From Pseudomonadota bacterium (lineage in GTDB: Bacteria > Pseudomonadota > Gammaproteobacteria > Steroidobacterales > Steroidobacteraceae): DNA of 39,394 nt. Of this stretch, positions 26,524 to 34,634 are shown piece by piece (the first letter of the stretch is position 1; each line of letters begins with the position of its first letter). The DNA is taken from positions 1 through 39,394 of the forward strand of contig JANYBG010000096.1 in assembly GCA_025360865.1 (NCBI GenBank), given 5' to 3'. The notes under the pieces were generated by a model that did no database searches, was not told the DNA's origin, and worked only from the letters and a program-made list of their open reading frames with translations. The translations under genes and the position numbers were made by a program.

Positions 26524-27831
26524 ATGCGCACTCTCGCCGAGTGGCTCGCGCTGCATGAGGCGGTGCATCCGCGGACCATCGACATGGGATTGGCGCGGGT
26601 GAGCGTGGTCGCACGCGCGCTCAGGCTCGACACGGTTCCCTTCGCCATCCTCACCGTCGCCGGCACCAACGGCAAGGGCTCGGTGGCGGCGCACCTCGAG
26701 GCGCTGCTGCGCGCGCGCGGCGCTAGCACCGGCCTCTTCACCTCGCCGCACTTCGTGCGTTACAACGAGCGCATCCGCGTCGATGGCATGGATGCGGACG
26801 ATGCGATGCTGGTGGCCGCGTTCGAGCGCATCGAGCAGGCTCGCGGGGAAATCACGCTCACCTTCTTCGAATACAACACGCTCGCCGCGCTCCTGATCTT
26901 CCGCGATCGGGGCGTCGATGCCGCGATTCTGGAGGTGGGCCTCGGCGGACGCCTTGACGCGACGAATCTCATCGACGCGGACGTGGCCGTGCTGGTATCG
27001 GTAGGATTCGACCATCGCGACTGGCTGGGGGACACGCTGGAGGAGATCGGCCGGGAAAAGGCCGGAGTCTTCCGCACGGGGCGCGCGGCCGTCCTGGGCA
27101 GTCCTGACATGCCCGCGAGCGTGTTCACGGCCATCGCCGAACGCGGGGCGCGCGCGGTCGTCGCCGGCGAGGACTTCAGCTGGCGCCTGCGCGCGGGTGC
27201 CTGGGACTACCGGGGGATGCGGTTGCTGCTGGCGTCCCTGCCGCCCTCGGCGCTATCGGGCACCATACAGTACGGCAACGCCGCCGCTGCCTTCGCCGCC
27301 TTGGAGGCGCTTGCCCAGGACCGGTCCCCCGGCCCGCAGGCCCAGGCCCTGCTCGCGCGCCTCACCCCCTTCGACCAGCGCGCCGCCACACAGGCCTTGC
27401 GCGAAGTCCGGCTCGCGGGGCGCTTCCAGATCGTCCCGGGGGAGGTGGAATGGATCCTGGACATCGCCCACAACGAACCGGCCGCGCGAGTGCTCGCGAA
27501 CCAACTGCGCGAGCGAATGCGGAGCGCGGCGACGGGGCGCACGATCGCGGTAATCGGGGTGCTCGCCGACAAGGACGCCCGGGCGATCGGGGCGGCACTG
27601 GCCGCGGTGATCGACGAGTGGATCGTGTGCGCGCTGCCCGGTCCCCGCGGTGGCGGCGCCGCTGAGCTCGCGCAGCGCCTGGCGCGGCCGCCCGAAAGGG
27701 TGCGTCTGGCGGACTCGGTACGCGAGGGGTGCCAGCTGGCGCGCGCGCTGGCGCGCCCCGGGGATCGCGTGGTCGTATGCGGCTCGCTGCACACGGTGGG
27801 ACCGGCGCTGCAGTGGCTTCAGATATACTAA
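26524..27831 (+). CDS. folC: Folylpolyglutamate/dihydrofolate synthase
   Basis: The 435-residue Mur-ligase-type enzyme has the P-loop TVAGTNGKGSV, the FTSPHFVRYNERIRV block, the EVGLGGRLDATN stretch and the C-terminal DIAHNEPAA motif. It adds glutamate to dihydropteroate and folates in the cytoplasm. It starts 33 bp after accD, preserving the conserved accD-folC-dedD order. No missing block was seen. Confidence 0.95.
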   Translation: MRTLAEWLALHEAVHPRTIDMGLARVSVVARALRLDTVPFAILTVAGTNGKGSVAAHLEALLRARGASTGLFTSPHFVRYNERIRVDGMDADDAMLVAAFERIEQARGEITLTFFEYNTLAALLIFRDRGVDAAILEVGLGGRLDATNLIDADVAVLVSVGFDHRDWLGDTLEEIGREKAGVFRTGRAAVLGSPDMPASVFTAIAERGARAVVAGEDFSWRLRAGAWDYRGMRLLLASLPPSALSGTIQYGNAAAAFAALEALAQDRSPGPQAQALLARLTPFDQRAATQALREVRLAGRFQIVPGEVEWILDIAHNEPAARVLANQLRERMRSAATGRTIAVIGVLADKDARAIGAALAAVIDEWIVCALPGPRGGGAAELAQRLARPPERVRLADSVREGCQLARALARPGDRVVVCGSLHTVGPALQWLQIY

Positions 27832-27912
27832 AGCATGGGCGCGGCATGCGCGCCAGCGGCGCTTTCCTCCACGCTTGAATTCCTCAGGTCTGCCCTCATC
27901 GTGGGATCTTCG

Positions 27913-28539
27913 GTGAAAGAACGGTTGACGGGCGCCGCCATTCTTGTGGCGCTGATCGTGCTGCTGGTGCCTGAGCTGCTGCGCGGGCCGGTGCGCCCGG
28001 TCGCGCACGCCGAGGCGGCATCCGCCGGAGATCCGCCATTACGGTCCTACACCATCAAGCTCGGCGAGGACACGCACGCGCACGGCGCGGCGACCCCGGT
28101 CGCGAGCGGCCCGCAGCAGCCGGCCCCGATTCCGGCCAATACCGATGCCAGTCCGCAGGCCGCGCAGCCCACCCCCCAGGCCGCCGAGCCGACCGCCGCT
28201 CCGACGACCGCCCCCACCGCGACCGCGGTCACCGCGAAGCCTGTGAGCCCGGCGCCACCGACCGAGCACACGCCCCAGATGGCACCGCCGCCGGTCGACG
28301 CCAGCGCGGCCGCCGGCGCGTTTGTGGTGCAAATGGGCAGCTTCACCAGCCGCGCCAACGCGGACCGGCTCGCCAAGCAGGTGAGGGCCCAAGGATTCCC
28401 GGTGAGCGTCTCGCGCGGCACCACCGGACGGCGCTTGTACAAGGTGCTCGTGGGCCCCGCCCGCGACCACGCGGCGGCCGCGCAGCTGGAAGCGAAGCTG
28501 CGCTCGGCCGGACATGCCGGGTCCATCGTCGCCAAATAG
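27913..28539 (+). CDS. dedD: SPOR-domain cell-division protein, DedD type
   Basis: From the GTG at 27913 the protein has 208 residues: a short cytoplasmic start (MKERLTGAAI), one membrane helix, a long Ala/Pro/Thr-rich periplasmic linker, and a C-terminal SPOR domain (about 135-208, FVVQMGSFTSRANADRLAKQ). SPOR domains bind denuded peptidoglycan at the septum; DedD supports FtsN in constriction. This start is chosen because GGGA lies 6 bp before it and MKERLTGA is the usual N-terminus. An in-frame GTG at 27901 and an ATG at 27835 would add unrelated residues. The folC-dedD-cvpA order supports the call. Confidence 0.88.
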   Translation: MKERLTGAAILVALIVLLVPELLRGPVRPVAHAEAASAGDPPLRSYTIKLGEDTHAHGAATPVASGPQQPAPIPANTDASPQAAQPTPQAAEPTAAPTTAPTATAVTAKPVSPAPPTEHTPQMAPPPVDASAAAGAFVVQMGSFTSRANADRLAKQVRAQGFPVSVSRGTTGRRLYKVLVGPARDHAAAAQLEAKLRSAGHAGSIVAK

Positions 28540-28566
28540 CGTCGAGCGAGCCCGTGATGCGTTCCT

Positions 28567-28595
28567 TAGGCAACGCGGGCGGTCTCTTGTACAAT
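28567..28595 (+). promoter_or_regulatory. Candidate sigma70 promoter for cvpA-purF
   Basis: TAGGCA (28567-28572) and TACAAT (28590-28595) are 17 bp apart, matching consensus at 4/6 and 5/6. Transcription would start near 28602, about 34 bp before the cvpA ATG. No clear PurR operator (ACGCAAACGTTTGCGT-like) is seen beside it. Confidence 0.5.
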
Positions 28596-28635
28596 TCGCG
28601 CCGCGCGGATCCGGCCGCGATGAGAAACGGCTGTG

Positions 28636-29139
28636 ATGATACTGACCGACTATTTGCTGATTGCCGCGATCCTGATCTCCGCGATCGTGGGAGCCATGCG
28701 TGGGTTCCTGCGCGAGGCGGTGGCGCTGGCCGCCTGGGTCGTGGCGCTGTTCATCGCCTGGCATTTCTCCGACCTCGTCGAGCCGCACCTTGGCGGTCTT
28801 TTGGGAGACTCGGAAGTGCGCCCCTGGGCGGCGCGCATCATCATCGTCGTGCTGGTGCTCCTGCTGGGCGCGGCCATTGGCTCGCTACTCTCGCACGTAG
28901 TGCGCCTGTCGATATTCAGCGGCATGGACCGCCTGCTCGGCTTCGCCTTCGGGTTGCTGCGCGGCTTCCTGCTGCTGGGTGTGTTTGTCATCCTGGGGCA
29001 GCTGCTGCGGCTTTCCGGGGAATCCTGGTGGCGCCATTCGCTCCTGATCCCCTACGGGGAGTCGGTCGCGAACGGCCTGCGCTCGCTCGTTGGCGAGGCG
29101 CGCATCGGCCCCTCGCGCGAACCGAACGTTCACACCTAG
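28636..29139 (+). CDS. cvpA: CvpA family membrane protein
   Basis: The 167-residue protein has about four membrane helices and the CvpA start [20 protein letters not shown], followed by [16 protein letters not shown]. In E. coli it is needed for colicin V export and sits upstream of purF, as here. Its molecular role is still unclear. GTG at 28633 directly precedes the chosen ATG, so the start may be one codon earlier. purF begins 19 bp downstream. Confidence 0.92.
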   Translation: MILTDYLLIAAILISAIVGAMRGFLREAVALAAWVVALFIAWHFSDLVEPHLGGLLGDSEVRPWAARIIIVVLVLLLGAAIGSLLSHVVRLSIFSGMDRLLGFAFGLLRGFLLLGVFVILGQLLRLSGESWWRHSLLIPYGESVANGLRSLVGEARIGPSREPNVHT

Positions 29140-29158
29140 CGACATAGAGGCAACCGAT

Positions 29159-30661
29159 ATGTGCGGCATTGTCGGTATTGTGGGCACCAGCGCTGTCAAC
29201 CAGCGCATCTACGACGCGCTCACCGTGTTGCAGCACCGCGGCCAGGACGCCGCGGGCATCGCCACCTCGAACGAGGGCGAGCTGTACACCCGCAAGGGCG
29301 CGGGGCTGGTGCGTGACGTGTTCCAGCAGCATCACATGCTCGAGTTGAAGGGACAGCTGGGCATCGGCCACGTGCGCTACCCAACCGCGGGCTGTGACAG
29401 CGCCTCGGAGGCACAGCCCTTCTACGTGAACGCCCCGTACGGCATTTGCCTCGCGCACAACGGCAACCTGACCAACGCCACCGAACTCGCCGAGATCCTC
29501 ATCCGCGAGGATCGGCGCCACCTGAACACCACTTCGGACTCCGAGGTGCTGCTCAACGTCTTCGCATCGGAGCTGCAGCGCGTCGGCACCGCGCGCATCA
29601 CCCCGGCCGACGTGTTCGCGGCCCTCGCGGCGGTTTACCGCCGCTGCCGCGGCGGCTACGCGGTCGTCGCCATGCTCATCGGCCACGGCGTGCTGGGCTT
29701 CCGTGACCCCAACGGCATCCGCCCGCTGGTGCTGGGTGAGCGGCGCACGCCCCGGGGAAGCGAATGGATGCTGGCCTCCGAGAGCGTGGCGCTGGACAGT
29801 CTCTCGTTCCGCTTCGTGCGCGACGTCGCCCCCGGGGAGGCGGTGTTCATCGACGAGCAGGGCCGGCTGCACACCCAGCAGTGCGTCGCCGCCCAGCACC
29901 ATACGCCATGCATCTTCGAGTACGTGTACTTCGCCCGACCCGACTCGAAGATAGACAACATCTCGGTGTACCGCGCGCGCATGCGCATGGGCGACCGGCT
30001 CGCCGACAAGATGCTGCGCGAGCGCCCGGCGCACGACATCGACGTCGTCATCCCCATTCCCGACACCAGCCGCACCAGCGCGCTGCAGCTCGCGCAGCGC
30101 CTCGGCGTGAAGTACCGCGAGGGTTTCATCAAGAATCGCTACATCGGTCGCACCTTCATCATGCCCGGCCAGGAGCAACGCGAGAAATCTGTACGCCGCA
30201 AGCTGAACGCGATCGACCTCGAGTTCCGCGGCAAGAACGTGCTGCTGGTCGATGACTCGATCGTACGCGGCACGACCTCGGCGCAGATCATCGAACTCGC
30301 CCGCGAGGCTGGCGCCGCCAAGGTCTACTTCGCCTCGGCGGCCCCACCGGTGCGCTTCCCTAACGTCTACGGCATCGACATGCCCGCCACGAGCGAGCTG
30401 GTCGCGAGCGGCCGCAGCGTGGACGAGGTGGCTAAGCTGATTGGCGCGGACTGGCTCATCTACCAGGACCTGGACGACCTCATCGCCGCCTGCAAGCATG
30501 AGGACGCGCGCATCGAGGAATTCGACACCTCATGTTTCTCCGGTGAGTACGTCACGGGCGACATCACGCCTGAGTACCTTGAACGCCTGCGGCTGGAGCG
30601 TTCGGACGCGGCGAAACTCGCCCGCAGCCAGCGCAAGCTAAAAGTCGTGCGCGGGAGCTGA
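29159..30661 (+). CDS. purF: Amidophosphoribosyltransferase
   Basis: The 500-residue enzyme starts MCGIVGI, so removal of Met exposes the catalytic Cys of the glutamine amidotransferase domain. The phosphoribosyl domain has the PRPP loop [14 protein letters not shown] near residues 361-374. Length and sequence are of the E. coli type, which lacks the Fe-S cluster and propeptide. It makes phosphoribosylamine, the first committed step of purine synthesis. AGAGG lies 8 bp before the ATG. Its stop is almost in contact with the next gene. Confidence 0.97.
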   Translation: MCGIVGIVGTSAVNQRIYDALTVLQHRGQDAAGIATSNEGELYTRKGAGLVRDVFQQHHMLELKGQLGIGHVRYPTAGCDSASEAQPFYVNAPYGICLAHNGNLTNATELAEILIREDRRHLNTTSDSEVLLNVFASELQRVGTARITPADVFAALAAVYRRCRGGYAVVAMLIGHGVLGFRDPNGIRPLVLGERRTPRGSEWMLASESVALDSLSFRFVRDVAPGEAVFIDEQGRLHTQQCVAAQHHTPCIFEYVYFARPDSKIDNISVYRARMRMGDRLADKMLRERPAHDIDVVIPIPDTSRTSALQLAQRLGVKYREGFIKNRYIGRTFIMPGQEQREKSVRRKLNAIDLEFRGKNVLLVDDSIVRGTTSAQIIELAREAGAAKVYFASAAPPVRFPNVYGIDMPATSELVASGRSVDEVAKLIGADWLIYQDLDDLIAACKHEDARIEEFDTSCFSGEYVTGDITPEYLERLRLERSDAAKLARSQRKLKVVRGS

Positions 30662-30662
30662 G

Positions 30663-31886
30663 CTGGCGGAGCATCCCGATCCCAGACGCGCGCTGCTGCT
30701 CGGCCTGCTGCGCGCTGGGCTGCGCGAGGTGGACGGCCGCCGCTGCGTAACCCACGCGCTGCGCAACTCACCCGCTCCGGGGCAGGCGCCGGTCTGGATC
30801 GCCGCGGTTGGCAAAGCCGCCTTCGCGATGGCCCAGGGTGCCCACGACGCGCTTGGTTCGGCCATCGCGCACACACTGGTCATCACGCGGGACCCGCAGT
30901 CGCAGGCGCCACTGCCGCGCGGGGCGCCGCTCGAGGTGCTTTACGGCGGACATCCGCTGCCAGATGAGCGTTCGCTGCACGCGGGGGCGCGCTTGCTGGC
31001 CTGGGTCGATGCCCTGCCGGAGCACGCCCAGCCGCTGTTCCTGATCTCCGGCGGCGCCTCGAGCCTGGTCGAGGTACTGGTGCCCGGGGTGACCCTCGCG
31101 GACCTTGCGGAGCTGAATCGCTCGGCGCTCGCCCAGGGCATCGCCATCGGGGAATTCAACGCCCGGCGCACCGGTGTTTCGCGCATCAAGGGCGGGCAAC
31201 TCCCGGGCCGCCTTAACGGCCGGCGCGCGCGCGCCCTGTTTATCTCCGATGTCCCCGGCGATGACCCCGCCGTCATCGGATCGGGAATCATGGGGCCGAC
31301 CCCGGGCGGCCCTGATGGCGTCCAGCGCGAGGTCATCGCCTCGGTCGACGCCGCGGTGGCGTGCGTCGCCACGCGGGCCCGCGAGCTAGGACTCACAGTG
31401 CATGCGCCAGTGCGGCGCTTCGATGACAGCGCCGCCCGTCTGGCGGCGCGCTTCGCGCACGAGCTGAGCCTTACGCCCGCTCAGCTGTGCGTGTGGGGCG
31501 GGGAGTCCACCATCGCGTTGCCCGAGCGTCCCGGGCGTGGTGGCCGCAACCAGCACCTCGCGCTGGCCGTCGCCCGGCTCATCGCCGGCCACGCGGATCT
31601 CATGTTGCTCGCCGCGGGCACCGATGGCAGTGACGGGGTCACTGAGGATGCGGGCGGCCTTGTCGATGCGGAGAGCTGCTCGCGTCTTTCGCTCGCGCTG
31701 CTCGATGCGGACAAGTGCCTGCGCGAGGCCAACTCGGCGGTGGCGCTGGCCGCCAGTGGCGATCTTGTGCATACCGGCCCAACGGGCACCAACGTCGGGG
31801 ACCTGGTGATCGGACTTAAGCTCTCCGTCGCCGCCGCGCGCTCCCTGCCGCCGCTTCATGGCGGTGAGCGCGCTCGCGTGCTGTAA
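30663..31886 (+). CDS. Glycerate 2-kinase-like protein (DUF4147/MOFRL), probable CTG start
   Basis: The product resembles the GckA-type glycerate 2-kinases: N-terminal Rossmann part with IAAVGKAAFAMAQGA, SGGASSLVEV and SDVPGDDPAVIGSG, and the C-terminal MOFRL part with GGEST, GRGGRNQHLALA, AAGTDGSDGVTEDAGG and PTGTNVGDL. It would phosphorylate glycerate at C2 in glyoxylate or serine metabolism. The only standard start, GTG at 30729, would discard the family's N-terminal helix (RRALLLGLLRAGLREVDGRR). That helix is encoded just upstream in the same frame, which has no ATG, GTG or TTG but has CTG at 30663, 5 bp after GGGAG and 1 bp after the purF stop. I annotate from CTG (407 residues); a sequencing error is the alternative. 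Confidence 0.82.
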   Translation: MAEHPDPRRALLLGLLRAGLREVDGRRCVTHALRNSPAPGQAPVWIAAVGKAAFAMAQGAHDALGSAIAHTLVITRDPQSQAPLPRGAPLEVLYGGHPLPDERSLHAGARLLAWVDALPEHAQPLFLISGGASSLVEVLVPGVTLADLAELNRSALAQGIAIGEFNARRTGVSRIKGGQLPGRLNGRRARALFISDVPGDDPAVIGSGIMGPTPGGPDGVQREVIASVDAAVACVATRARELGLTVHAPVRRFDDSAARLAARFAHELSLTPAQLCVWGGESTIALPERPGRGGRNQHLALAVARLIAGHADLMLLAAGTDGSDGVTEDAGGLVDAESCSRLSLALLDADKCLREANSAVALAASGDLVHTGPTGTNVGDLVIGLKLSVAAARSLPPLHGGERARVL

Positions 31887-31893
31887 TCCTCCC

Positions 31894-33147
31894 ATGCGCG
31901 TGCTGTTGATCGAGGAGGACGCGCGCCAGTGCGCGCACATTCGCAGGCGGCTTGTCGCCTGGCGGCCGCACGCGCAGCTCGTCGTCCACAGCCCGGTCGC
32001 GCAGGGTGCGCTCGCCCCGGAGTTCCTGGCGCAGGGATTCGATGCGGTGCTGGTGGCGGCCGAGTGGCCCGGTGGCCACGGCATCACCTGGCTGGGGGAA
32101 CTCGCCGGGCGGCGTGGCTTCGCCCCGCTGGTGCTGCTGTGCGGCACGGACCCTTCCGCCGCGCGCGACGCCGCGGCGCTGGGGGCTTACAGCGTCAATC
32201 TCCAGGACCTCGAGCGCGAGGATTTCATCCGCGTGCTCACCGCCGCCGAGCAGCGCCAGGCGCATGCCCGCGCCTTGTGGCGTACGAGCGCCCCGGGTCG
32301 GGAGACCCAGCGCTTCGGCGATGCCTTCGTGCGTGATTACCGCTGCATCCGCAAGATCGCCAATGGCGCGACGACTGATTTGTACCTCGCCGAGAGCGAG
32401 CGCGCCGGCAGCCTCGTGGTGCTGAAGGTCGCGCGCGACCGGCGCGACGAGAACAACCAGCCAATCGACGCGTTCCGGCGCTTCCTGCAGGAATATGAGA
32501 TCGCCCAGCGAATCCAGACGCCCGCAGTGGTGCGCCTGCACGATCTGGGGGTCAGTGACGAGCACGCGTGGCTCGTGATGGAATACTTTCCCCGCGGCGA
32601 TCTGCGCAAGCGCATGCGCCAGCCGGTGACCCCGCGTCAGGCGCTGCTTTTGGCCGCGTCCATCGCGCGCGCCTTGACCGCCGTGCATGCCGCAGGCGTG
32701 CTGCACCGGGATCTCAAGCCCGGAAACATCATGCTGCGTGAGGACCACAGTGTCGCGCTCATCGACTTCGGCCTCTCGAAAGACGCGGCTCTGGCGATGG
32801 ACATCACCGACACCGGGACGATCTTCGGCACCCCGCACTACATGAGCCCGGAGCAGGGCCATGCGGAGCCGATCGACGAGCGCAGCGACCTTTACAGCCT
32901 GGGAGTGATCCTTTTCGAGATGCTCGCTGGCCATAAGCCGTACCGGGCCGAGAACCCGATGGCGATCGTCTATAAGCACCGCAAGGAGCCCATCCCACGG
33001 CTGCCGCGCGCCTTCACCGCCGTGCAGCCGTTGCTGGAGCGCCTGCTCGCCAAGACCCCCAAGGAGCGCTTCGCGAGCGCGCACGAGGCCGCGCAGGCCC
33101 TCGAGCGCACGCTCGAGCGTTGGCAAGCGCGCGCGGCGAACGGATGA
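31894..33147 (+). CDS. Ser/Thr protein kinase with degenerate N-terminal receiver domain
   Basis: Of 417 residues, about 1-125 look like a response-regulator receiver (MRVLLIEEDA, then FDAVLVAAEWPGGHGI) and 145-410 are a Hanks-type kinase. The receiver has Ala at the phospho-acceptor position (A55) and lacks the conserved Lys, so it should not be phosphorylated. The kinase keeps K178, HRDLKPGN (271-278), DFG (291-293) and SPE, but its glycine loop is IANGATTDLY, with only one of the usual glycines. No membrane segment is seen, so it is cytosolic. An alternative in-frame ATG at 31858 overlaps the upstream gene. Its stop overlaps miaE (ATGA). Substrates and the input signal are unknown. Confidence 0.87.
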   Translation: MRVLLIEEDARQCAHIRRRLVAWRPHAQLVVHSPVAQGALAPEFLAQGFDAVLVAAEWPGGHGITWLGELAGRRGFAPLVLLCGTDPSAARDAAALGAYSVNLQDLEREDFIRVLTAAEQRQAHARALWRTSAPGRETQRFGDAFVRDYRCIRKIANGATTDLYLAESERAGSLVVLKVARDRRDENNQPIDAFRRFLQEYEIAQRIQTPAVVRLHDLGVSDEHAWLVMEYFPRGDLRKRMRQPVTPRQALLLAASIARALTAVHAAGVLHRDLKPGNIMLREDHSVALIDFGLSKDAALAMDITDTGTIFGTPHYMSPEQGHAEPIDERSDLYSLGVILFEMLAGHKPYRAENPMAIVYKHRKEPIPRLPRAFTAVQPLLERLLAKTPKERFASAHEAAQALERTLERWQARAANG

Positions 33148-33776
33148 ACGCGGCGACGCGCGAGCTCGTGCCCGGCGTGGCCTCGATCCTGCGCGCACTC
33201 ACGCCAAGGGCATGGGTGGACGATGCCGTGGCCAACATGCCCGTGCTTTTGGTCGATCACGCCAACTGCGAAAAGAAGGCGGCTTCCACGGCGCTCGCCC
33301 TGATGTTCGCCTATCCGGATGACGAGCCCCTCGTGCTGGCGCTGTCGCGCCTGGCGCGCGAGGAGCTGCGCCACCACGAACAGGTCGTGCGCGCCATGGC
33401 GGCACTGGGTGTGCGTTTCACGCGCCAGCCACCCGGTCGCTACGCGCAGGAACTTCGAGCGCTGCTCGCCACGAGCGACCCGCAGCGCAAGCTCGACTTG
33501 CTGCTGTGCGGCGCACTGATCGAGGCGCGCTCCGCGGAGCGCTTCCAACTGCTGGCGCCGCGGCTGCCGCGGCCCCTCGCTTCGCTCTATGAGAGCCTCG
33601 CCGTCTCCGAGGCGCGCCACTTCGAACTTTACTTGGGCTTCGCCCAGGCCGGCGCGCCACTGGAGTGGCGACGGCGCCTGGGGCGGCTGGCCGGGCGCGA
33701 GGCGGAGCTCGCGACCAACCCCGACCCGATGCTGCGCTTTCATTCTGGTCCCTTGGCGCGCGCCGCCCGGGGCTAG
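33144..33776 (+). CDS. miaE: tRNA-(2-methylthio-N6-isopentenyladenosine) hydroxylase
   Basis: The 210-residue protein is a ferritin-like diiron hydroxylase. Metal-ligand helices show NCEKKAASTALAL, REELRHHEQV, IEARSAERF and SEARHFELY, the MiaE pattern. It hydroxylates ms2i6A at tRNA position 37 using oxygen, after MiaA and MiaB have acted (neither is in the window). The ATG lies inside the stop of the kinase gene, so the two are translationally coupled. MiaE occurs only in some gammaproteobacteria and a few other groups, in line with the assignment. Confidence 0.92.
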   Translation: MNAATRELVPGVASILRALTPRAWVDDAVANMPVLLVDHANCEKKAASTALALMFAYPDDEPLVLALSRLAREELRHHEQVVRAMAALGVRFTRQPPGRYAQELRALLATSDPQRKLDLLLCGALIEARSAERFQLLAPRLPRPLASLYESLAVSEARHFELYLGFAQAGAPLEWRRRLGRLAGREAELATNPDPMLRFHSGPLARAARG

Positions 33777-33790
33777 CACAGTTGCTTACT

Positions 33791-33833
33791 CGCCCCAGTC
33801 GCGGTTGGCTTTGACCGAGCGAACATTGGGGCG
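33791..33833 (+). other. Interrupted stem-loop in the miaE/response-regulator gap
   Basis: CGCCCCA (33791-33797) pairs with TGGGGCG (33827-33833). Inside, TCGC pairs with GCGA and GGT with ACC, around an 8-nt loop TGGCTTTG. The fold totals 14 pairs with one internal loop and a 2-nt bulge. No T run follows. It could be a Rho-associated 3' end for miaE or part of the leader of the regulator gene. Confidence 0.35.
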
Positions 33834-33893
33834 CCAAATCAGCTGCTAACGGTCTGTCGCACCGGTATCCTTCCCCTCAAGGCACCCCGAGGC

Positions 33894-34616
33894 ATGATGA
33901 CGGACCGACCACACCTTCTGATCGTCGACGACGACCGCGAGATCCGCGGACTGCTGGCCCAATATCTCGAGAAGCATGACTTCCGCACGACCGCTGTCGC
34001 TGATGGCAAGGAGATGCGGCGCATGCTCGAGCGCTCGCACGTCGACCTCGTGGTACTTGACCTGATGCTGCCGGGTGAGGACGGGCTGTCACTGTGTCGC
34101 GAGCTGCGTAGCCGCTCGCAGATTCCGGTCATCATGCTCACCGCGCGCGGCGAGGACGTCGACCGCATCATCGGCCTTGAGATCGGCGCCGATGACTATG
34201 TGGCGAAGCCGTTCAATCCACGGGAGCTGCTCGGGCGCATCAAGGCGATCCTGCGCCGCTCAGCGCACGCGCCCCGCGATCCCAGTCCCGCGAGCGTGCG
34301 CGGCTTCACGTTCAATGGCTGGCGGCTGGACACTGTGACGCGCGCGCTCAAGGATGCCGCAGGCAAAGAAGTGGCCCTGAGCGGCGCCGAGTACCGATTG
34401 CTGGCCGTGCTCCTGGGCGCCAACAACCGCGTCCTCACGCGCGCGCAGCTCACCGAGCTCTTACGCGGTCGCGACGCGGATCCCTTCGACCGCAGCATCG
34501 ACGTGCGCGTCAGTCGTTTGCGGCAGATCCTGGGCGATGATGCGCGCGTGCCGCAGATCATCAAGACCGTCTATGGCGAGGGTTACGTGGTGGGCGTCCT
34601 CGTCGTGACCGACTGA
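33894..34616 (+). CDS. OmpR-family response regulator
   Basis: The 240-residue protein has a receiver with the acidic pair D12/D13, phospho-acceptor D56 (VVLDLMLPGEDG), T83 and K105 (YVAKPFNPREL), followed by a winged-helix output domain (ALSGAEYRLLAVLL, then RSIDVRVSRLRQILGDD and VYGEGYVV). It is the cognate partner of the histidine kinase 18 bp downstream. The ATG at 33894 is immediately followed by a second ATG; either may be used. A single GCTAACGG lies at 33845-33852 upstream, the same word found twice before the small periplasmic gene after the kinase, which suggests autoregulation. Confidence 0.93.
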   Translation: MMTDRPHLLIVDDDREIRGLLAQYLEKHDFRTTAVADGKEMRRMLERSHVDLVVLDLMLPGEDGLSLCRELRSRSQIPVIMLTARGEDVDRIIGLEIGADDYVAKPFNPRELLGRIKAILRRSAHAPRDPSPASVRGFTFNGWRLDTVTRALKDAAGKEVALSGAEYRLLAVLLGANNRVLTRAQLTELLRGRDADPFDRSIDVRVSRLRQILGDDARVPQIIKTVYGEGYVVGVLVVTD

Positions 34617-34634
34617 CCGCGGTTCGGATTTTCG

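Noticed and set aside
25399-27015. Antisense open frame of about 538 codons across truA, accD and folC
   Set aside because: It crosses three well-supported genes, has low-complexity composition and no start context or recognisable domain.
27835-27912. N-terminal extension of the DedD-like protein from the ATG at 27835
   Set aside because: The extra 26 residues do not resemble DedD, and the GTG at 27913 has GGGA at proper spacing and yields the expected MKERLTGA start.
28988-30499. Antisense open frame of about 500 codons over purF
   Set aside because: Mirror of purF codon bias; no motif or signal peptide and no ribosome-binding site.
31816-33198. Antisense open frame over the Ser/Thr kinase gene
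   Set aside because: The plus strand encodes intact HRDLKPGN and DFG kinase motifs; the reverse product is Arg/His-rich noise.
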